From: an uncultured Bacteroidota bacterium
GTDB taxonomy: Bacteria; Bacteroidota; Bacteroidia; Flavobacteriales; Flavobacteriaceae
Direction of reading: 5' to 3'
Assembly: GCA_903888655.1 (NCBI GenBank)
Contig: CAISUR010000206.1
Coordinates: 1-9,530 of the forward strand
DNA length: 9,530 nt
Part shown: positions 4,868 through 9,530 of the stretch, piece after piece
How the letters are laid out: each line of letters opens with the position of its first letter
Numbering within the stretch: the stretch's first letter is position 1
Notes under the pieces: model-generated
Seen by the model: only the letters and a program-made list of their open reading frames with translations
Databases searched by the model: none
Told to the model about the DNA's origin: nothing
Position numbers and translations under genes: made by a program

Positions 4868-6788
4868 TTTGAGCTTTTCGTTTTTTTTCTTTTAAGAAAA
4901 TTAATGCTTCTGCCATTCTCCGTTCTAATGGGTCAACAGATTGTAGGCTGGGTTCACGTTTGAATGTTTTTACAAAGTCGTTTATTTTAGGCCACAAAAT
5001 AAATGCTTCTTCATCGGATATTTGAATACGTGTAGATTCAATTACATCTTGAATGACTTTTAAAACCTTTGTTGTTACGCTTTTTGAAAGAATTTCAAAA
5101 GCCTTTTGAAATGGATTAACACTATCAATTAAATCAATGTGCAAATCATCAATATTTACAAATTGGTTTGCCATACGAATAAATCGTTTGTCGCCAACTT
5201 CTTTTATTTCGCTGTTTTTTACTACTGAATCAACTACTACATATTGCCTTACTTCTTCTACTTCTTCTGCTGTTAATTCGGGATATTTTATTTGAATGAT
5301 TTTTGGAATTAAAACCTTGTTGATTACTTCGGGGTCGAGATTGCCAGGCATTGCTTTAAGCATTGTATCATCTTGTAAAATAGTTGCCTTTAAATCGTTC
5401 AAATCAGATTCAACAATGTCTTTAACTCGTTTGGTGCTTGGTGTTTTAAAACCTCGAATATTTATTTCGCCAGCTTTGGCTTTATCATCATCAGATAATT
5501 TGGTACGAAATTTAAAATTGGGTGCAAGCACTTGTTCCATCAATAATGATGCTGTGATGGCTTTGAGCATATTATTCACTGAAAGTTTTACAACATCATC
5601 ACCTGCATCGGGTTGGGCAATCAAGTTGGTAAATTGTGCATGGTTTTTATTGTTGCTATCTCGTGTGCATCTGCCAATAATTTGTATGATTTCGGTTAAT
5701 GAGCCACGATAACCTATTGTAAGTGCATGTTCGCAAAATGGCCAATCAAAACCTTCTTTTGCCATGCCTAAAGCTATGATTAAATCTAAATCGTCAACTG
5801 ATTTAATGTTACGTAAGTAAGCCACCACTTTATCTCTTATGCTTGGTGTATCATTTACTAAATCAGCTACTTTTAAGATTTTATCATCAGTATGTCGTTT
5901 TAAATAAATGATTCCTGAATCATTATCTACTTTTATTACAGAACCGATTGCATCTAAAATAGTATCTACTTCATTATGCTTGTCTTTAGTGGATTCGCCC
6001 GAATTTACATTTGGAATATGGAGGATTGTTTTTTTATCGGTATCCAATATTTCCATGATGGCAGTGGTGTATTTACCTTGATAAAAATGGTAGCCAATGC
6101 CTAATGATTTTAAAAAAGTGTAGCCATTCAGTTGCTCATAATAGTTGTAAGTAACTTTTGTAAATTTTGCTTCGTCTTCGGGTTTTAAAACAGGTGTACT
6201 ATCGCCACGAAAATATGAACCTGTCATAGCAACTATGTGAGCATTGGATTTGAGCATTATGGACCTTAATAATTCGCCTAAACGATTATCGCCATCGGCT
6301 GAAACGTGATGAAATTCATCAATAGCCAAAAGTATGTTGTTGAATTTTGATTCTTCTACTTCTTCAAATGCGAAACGAAGTGTAGCATGGGTGCAAATCA
6401 AAATTTCTTCGTCATTATCTAAAAAGTTTTTGAAAGCCTGTACTTTGCTTTTACTACTATCCATGCCGGGTGTGCAAAGGTTATAATTTTCGTTGGGCAA
6501 CCAATCGGCAAAGAAACCATAATCAGTCAATTTGTTTTGTGCAAATGAGCCACCAATAGATTTTTCGGGTACAGCAACAATTACTTTTTTGATGCCTTGA
6601 TTAATCAACTTATCTAAAGCAATAAACATTAAAGCCCTTGATTTGCCTGATGCTGGTGGGGCTTTTAATAACAGATATTGAGCATCACGAGCTTGAAATG
6701 CTTTTTGTTGCATTTCTCTCATGCCTAAATTATTGGTTTTGGAGCTTTGCCCTGTTTGGGCATAGGTTACATGTACTATATCGGGCAT
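4860..6788 (-). CDS. SF2 DEAD/DEAH-type helicase, restriction-subunit-like
   Basis: 642 residues. Motifs appear in order: a Q-motif-like GMREMQQKAF (22-31), Walker A APPASGKS (43-50), motif Ia VIVAVPEKS (69-77), Walker B/motif II LLAIDEFHH (153-161), motif III AMTGS (187-191), motif V GMAKEGFDWP (341-350) and motif VI QIIGRCTR (369-376). The DEFH box and QxxGRxxR place it among SF2 ATPases related to type I/III restriction HsdR/Res subunits and UvrB/RecG-like translocases. Residues 380-600 are a largely helical extension without recognised motifs. Residues 600-636 resemble a segment of the neighbouring nuclease. No nuclease motif is visible, so cleavage would come from a partner. It begins 2 bp after the methyltransferase stop and overlaps the GIY-YIG start by 8 bp. 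Likely role: ATP-driven translocation or unwinding on unmodified DNA. Confidence 0.9.
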   Translation of the reverse strand: MPDIVHVTYAQTGQSSKTNNLGMREMQQKAFQARDAQYLLLKAPPASGKSRALMFIALDKLINQGIKKVIVAVPEKSIGGSFAQNKLTDYGFFADWLPNENYNLCTPGMDSSKSKVQAFKNFLDNDEEILICTHATLRFAFEEVEESKFNNILLAIDEFHHVSADGDNRLGELLRSIMLKSNAHIVAMTGSYFRGDSTPVLKPEDEAKFTKVTYNYYEQLNGYTFLKSLGIGYHFYQGKYTTAIMEILDTDKKTILHIPNVNSGESTKDKHNEVDTILDAIGSVIKVDNDSGIIYLKRHTDDKILKVADLVNDTPSIRDKVVAYLRNIKSVDDLDLIIALGMAKEGFDWPFCEHALTIGYRGSLTEIIQIIGRCTRDSNNKNHAQFTNLIAQPDAGDDVVKLSVNNMLKAITASLLMEQVLAPNFKFRTKLSDDDKAKAGEINIRGFKTPSTKRVKDIVESDLNDLKATILQDDTMLKAMPGNLDPEVINKVLIPKIIQIKYPELTAEEVEEVRQYVVVDSVVKNSEIKEVGDKRFIRMANQFVNIDDLHIDLIDSVNPFQKAFEILSKSVTTKVLKVIQDVIESTRIQISDEEAFILWPKINDFVKTFKREPSLQSVDPLERRMAEALIFLKEKKRKAQNG

Positions 6789-6790
6789 GG

Positions 6791-9530
6791 TTATTTCTTT
6801 TTCTTTTTAGTTTTTAATTCGACTGGGAATAAAGTGCCTTTGGCTTTTTCTTCGGCTATCATTTGCTCATAGAGCTTGAATAAATGTTCTAATCGTTCTT
6901 CGTCATTGGTAAAGGGGCGGCTGCGATAACAACTATCTACTGCCAAATCTAACTGATGGTGGGCTTGGCGTAAGCCTTCGGGCATTTTATCGGGGTCGTA
7001 TAATTGTGCTAATGTTTTTTCGGAATGAATTTCACGCTGGGCTAAAATATTAAAAACGTGTTTTTCTAATTCTTGCTTTTGTTCTTTATTGATTTCTGGA
7101 AATGGAAATGTGTTATATGATAACTCGGAAGAATATCTTATTCGAGATTCAAGTCTGCCAGATACTGCACGAACCCAAACCATATGTATTTTTGATAGCA
7201 CAAACGAAAGATGCCAAGGCTCAACATTATAAATTGCTTGAGTAGAATTAGTAACTACAGTTCCTGCATTCAAGAAACCCATTGGAATATATTCTCTCCG
7301 TTCTGACGATGTTGCAGGAATGATAATAAGTTCTGAATCCGAATGTCGAACTTCCCCAAATCTGTAAGCAACGGATGCTAATTTTTTAGTTGCTTCTCTT
7401 TTACTGGATAACCGATAACTTTTTACTTGGTTAATTCTTTTAGCGATAAAAGGAATTTTTTGAGCTTCATTTACTTGACTATCTTCAATCCAAATACAAT
7501 ATCTTACAACTCCTTTTATGAAGTCTTGCCCACCAAGCATTTGCTTTATGAATGGCTTTATTTGTTTGTCTTTTTCTAACTCTGCTAAATATTCTTCCTC
7601 TGATAGAATCAAATAGCCTCCATCGTTTGGCATACTTCCAAATTTAATTTCAGGAATATTTGACAATGGTTTACTTCTACTTTTAATGTAAATATTTTTT
7701 CCATCAACTAAATAGGCATTTATATTTTGTGCTGTGGATTTGAACCTTTCGTTGAAAATAAATTTTGGTTTCGCAGAAGTATTTCTTAAACCTATAATAA
7801 CACAAGTAACTCCTGCATTTGCCTTTGCATTGTTTTCCCATTTGAAAGGCAATTGAGCAAATTTTATTTCAATAGAATCAGAAATTATATTGGGCCAAAT
7901 TAATTCAACTTGTGAGCCTTGACTTATTGAATTGGTTGAGACAAATGCAAATTGAGAATTGCTATTTTGAATATATTCTTTGCCTTTATAAAACCAACAA
8001 GAAATATAGTCAAGGTCATTATAACCATTGATTTTTCCATCAAACGCAAATTCCATATCAGCCTTTTGAACTTCGTCTAATACTCTTGCTCCTAAGTATG
8101 GTGGATTACCCAAAACAAAAACTTCATCGTTGTCTTTTTTAGGACAAACTTTTTCCCAATTTAATCGGGTGGCGTTTCCATGCAAAATGTTGCCACTGGC
8201 TTTTAATGGTAAAGTAGGGTTGGCAGTGCCAAACACGGCTTTGAATTTTTGATTCATTTGGTGCTGTGCTAACCAAAGCGAAAGAATGGCTATTTCGTGG
8301 GCAAAATCATCTAATTCGATGCCATAAAATTGCTGCAATTCAATCCTCGAAAACATGGCTTTTTGATACGATGCTGCCAATGATTGTTGTGCTTTCGGTA
8401 TGAGCTCTAATTGGTTAGGCTCAAAGCCTGTGGCTATTTTTTGTAAGGATTGAAGCTGTTGCAGAATGTTGATTTCTAAAGAACGTAATTCTTTGTAGGC
8501 AATGATTAAAAAATTGCCGCTGCCACATGCTGGGTCAAAAATTTTCAATGTGCCAATTCGTTCGTGCAGCTTTGTTAATTTTTTAGGTTCGTATTTACTG
8601 GCTTCAAATTCTTCTTTTAGTTCGTTTAAAAAAAGTGGTTCCATAACTTTCATAATGTTGGGTACGCTGGTGTAGTGCATTCCCATGCCGCCTCGATGCT
8701 CTGGTGTAACTACGGCTTGAATCATTGAGCCAAAAATATCGGGGTTAATGGCACTCCAATCTAACCCACCACAATCAATTAAAATTTTGCGGCTGTGTTT
8801 GGTAAATGTGGGTGCTTGAATTTTATCTTTAAACAAACCACCATTTACATAAGGAAAGGCATCGAAATAAGTAGGTAAATTTTTACGCTGCTTGGCTTCG
8901 GTATTCATTACCTCGAAAAGTGAATTGAGGTAAGTGTGTAAATCGCTGCCATCGGGTTGTGTATGGCTGCTGATGGCATCGGTAAATTGAGCTTTGGTAA
9001 ATATTTCGGTGTCTTCGGCAAAAAAACAAAACAACAACCTTGATAAAAAAACATTTAGACTGTGAATGTCATCTGCTGTTTGAATGGGGTTGTCTTTTTT
9101 TATTTCATCGTATAGCTTTGCCATACGCTCTGCTGCCTTAACATCAGCTAAGTTTTCGGTGGGTTGTTTGTATTTTTCTTGCCCTGTCCACGGTAAAAAG
9201 AAATGTGCGTTTTTATGAATTTCATTGATGGGTGTATCTAACGAATCGGCTGTTTTTAAATCAATTGCCAACAGGGTTTCAAAATTGGTAACGATTAAAA
9301 AACGTGGGCTGTGTTTTAAAACTCTTTCATCGGTTTTTAGGTTGTCGATTAATTGATGCAGGTCGTTAGATTCATCAACTTTGAAAAACATTTTTTTCTT
9401 CCAAACAATTTCATCATCAATTTTAGACAAATTTAAACCACCCATTTTTAAACGGTTGATGGTTGCTTTTGGAAAATCATAAGCTGCCAACAAATCGTAA
9501 ATGAAAGTCTGTTTGTTGAATGAATCAACA
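6791..9530 (-). CDS. MmeI-type class I N6-adenine DNA methyltransferase, 5' end beyond window edge
   Basis: 912 residues are visible. The frame is open from 9529 through the TTG at 9493 (reading VDSFNKQTFIYDLLAAYDFP), so the start lies outside. Numbering from the edge, the order is as follows. An N-terminal alpha/beta part contains RFLIVTNFETLLAIDLKT (76-93), then a helical spacer with LLFCFFAEDTEIF (165-177). Next are the motif X region MHYTSVPNIMKVMEPLFL (284-301), motif I DPACGSGNFL (332-341), an acidic IELDDFAHEIA (404-414) and motif IV NPPYL (475-479). A target-recognition region follows, then a C-terminal helical domain ending in a lysine tail. This is the layout of MmeI-like enzymes, which transfer methyl from S-adenosylmethionine to adenine N6. 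No clear PD-ExK site is seen in the visible N-terminus, so it may modify only, leaving cutting to downstream genes. The helicase follows 2 bp after the stop. Confidence 0.92.
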   Translation of the reverse strand, partial: VDSFNKQTFIYDLLAAYDFPKATINRLKMGGLNLSKIDDEIVWKKKMFFKVDESNDLHQLIDNLKTDERVLKHSPRFLIVTNFETLLAIDLKTADSLDTPINEIHKNAHFFLPWTGQEKYKQPTENLADVKAAERMAKLYDEIKKDNPIQTADDIHSLNVFLSRLLFCFFAEDTEIFTKAQFTDAISSHTQPDGSDLHTYLNSLFEVMNTEAKQRKNLPTYFDAFPYVNGGLFKDKIQAPTFTKHSRKILIDCGGLDWSAINPDIFGSMIQAVVTPEHRGGMGMHYTSVPNIMKVMEPLFLNELKEEFEASKYEPKKLTKLHERIGTLKIFDPACGSGNFLIIAYKELRSLEINILQQLQSLQKIATGFEPNQLELIPKAQQSLAASYQKAMFSRIELQQFYGIELDDFAHEIAILSLWLAQHQMNQKFKAVFGTANPTLPLKASGNILHGNATRLNWEKVCPKKDNDEVFVLGNPPYLGARVLDEVQKADMEFAFDGKINGYNDLDYISCWFYKGKEYIQNSNSQFAFVSTNSISQGSQVELIWPNIISDSIEIKFAQLPFKWENNAKANAGVTCVIIGLRNTSAKPKFIFNERFKSTAQNINAYLVDGKNIYIKSRSKPLSNIPEIKFGSMPNDGGYLILSEEEYLAELEKDKQIKPFIKQMLGGQDFIKGVVRYCIWIEDSQVNEAQKIPFIAKRINQVKSYRLSSKREATKKLASVAYRFGEVRHSDSELIIIPATSSERREYIPMGFLNAGTVVTNSTQAIYNVEPWHLSFVLSKIHMVWVRAVSGRLESRIRYSSELSYNTFPFPEINKEQKQELEKHVFNILAQREIHSEKTLAQLYDPDKMPEGLRQAHHQLDLAVDSCYRSRPFTNDEERLEHLFKLYEQMIAEEKAKGTLFPVELKTKKKKK

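Noticed and set aside
5296..5712. Plus-strand open frame of 138 codons
   Set aside because: Antisense to the helicase, including motif VI; low-complexity Ser/Leu-rich product typical of a shadow frame.
2419..9530. BREX, DISARM or classical type I RM assignment
   Set aside because: No PglZ, BrxC/BrxL, DUF1998, PLD nuclease or HsdS-like specificity subunit is visible; the methyltransferase is MmeI-like, not PglX- or HsdM-like in layout.
1..9530. CRISPR array, tRNA, rRNA, IS element or attachment site
   Set aside because: No regularly spaced repeats, no tRNA-like cloverleaf or terminal inverted repeats with a transposase were seen; the window is nearly all coding.

Overview
The window is AT-rich, and every credible gene lies on the minus strand, so transcription runs from high to low coordinates. 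The base composition, the lack of clear Shine-Dalgarno sites and a TAnnTTTG-type -7 promoter element at 2331-2338 suggest a member of the Bacteroidota. That assignment is an inference; there is no rRNA or housekeeping gene here to confirm it. The content is typical of a defence island: one restriction-modification-like operon followed by one toxin-antitoxin-chaperone-like operon, with no transposase, integrase, tRNA or CRISPR array visible.

Region A (9530 down to 2419) holds five tightly packed genes. First is a large MmeI-type N6-adenine DNA methyltransferase whose 5' end lies beyond the right edge. It is followed by an SF2 helicase, a GIY-YIG (T5orf172/Mug113-like) nuclease, a small protein resembling a half-length DNA sliding clamp, and a PD-(D/E)XK nuclease-like protein. 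Junctions range from an 8 bp overlap to a 9 bp gap, so this looks like a single transcript. The methyltransferase would mark self DNA, the helicase would translocate or remodel, and one or both nucleases would cut. I do not recognise the five-gene set as a named system; it is not BREX or DISARM.

Region B (2314 down to 1) has its own candidate promoter in the only sizeable intergenic gap (2315-2418). It encodes a HEPN-fold-like protein, an unrecognised 180-residue protein, a SecB-like chaperone, a Panacea-domain (DUF4065/SocA-like) antitoxin and a MazF/PemK-like protein. The last gene starts at 402 and runs off the left edge. Chaperone, Panacea antitoxin and MazF-like toxin together make a toxin-antitoxin-chaperone (TAC) module. 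The two extra upstream genes, coupled by a 2 bp gap and a 1 bp overlap, make it an expanded and possibly undescribed version.

The most interesting points are: the five-gene expanded TAC operon; the RM-like operon containing a clamp-like protein; a short domain shared by the helicase C-terminus and the nuclease N-terminus; duplicated LGLL motifs in the nuclease that resemble clamp-binding peptides; and an AT-rich specificity region inside the methyltransferase that may have been exchanged.
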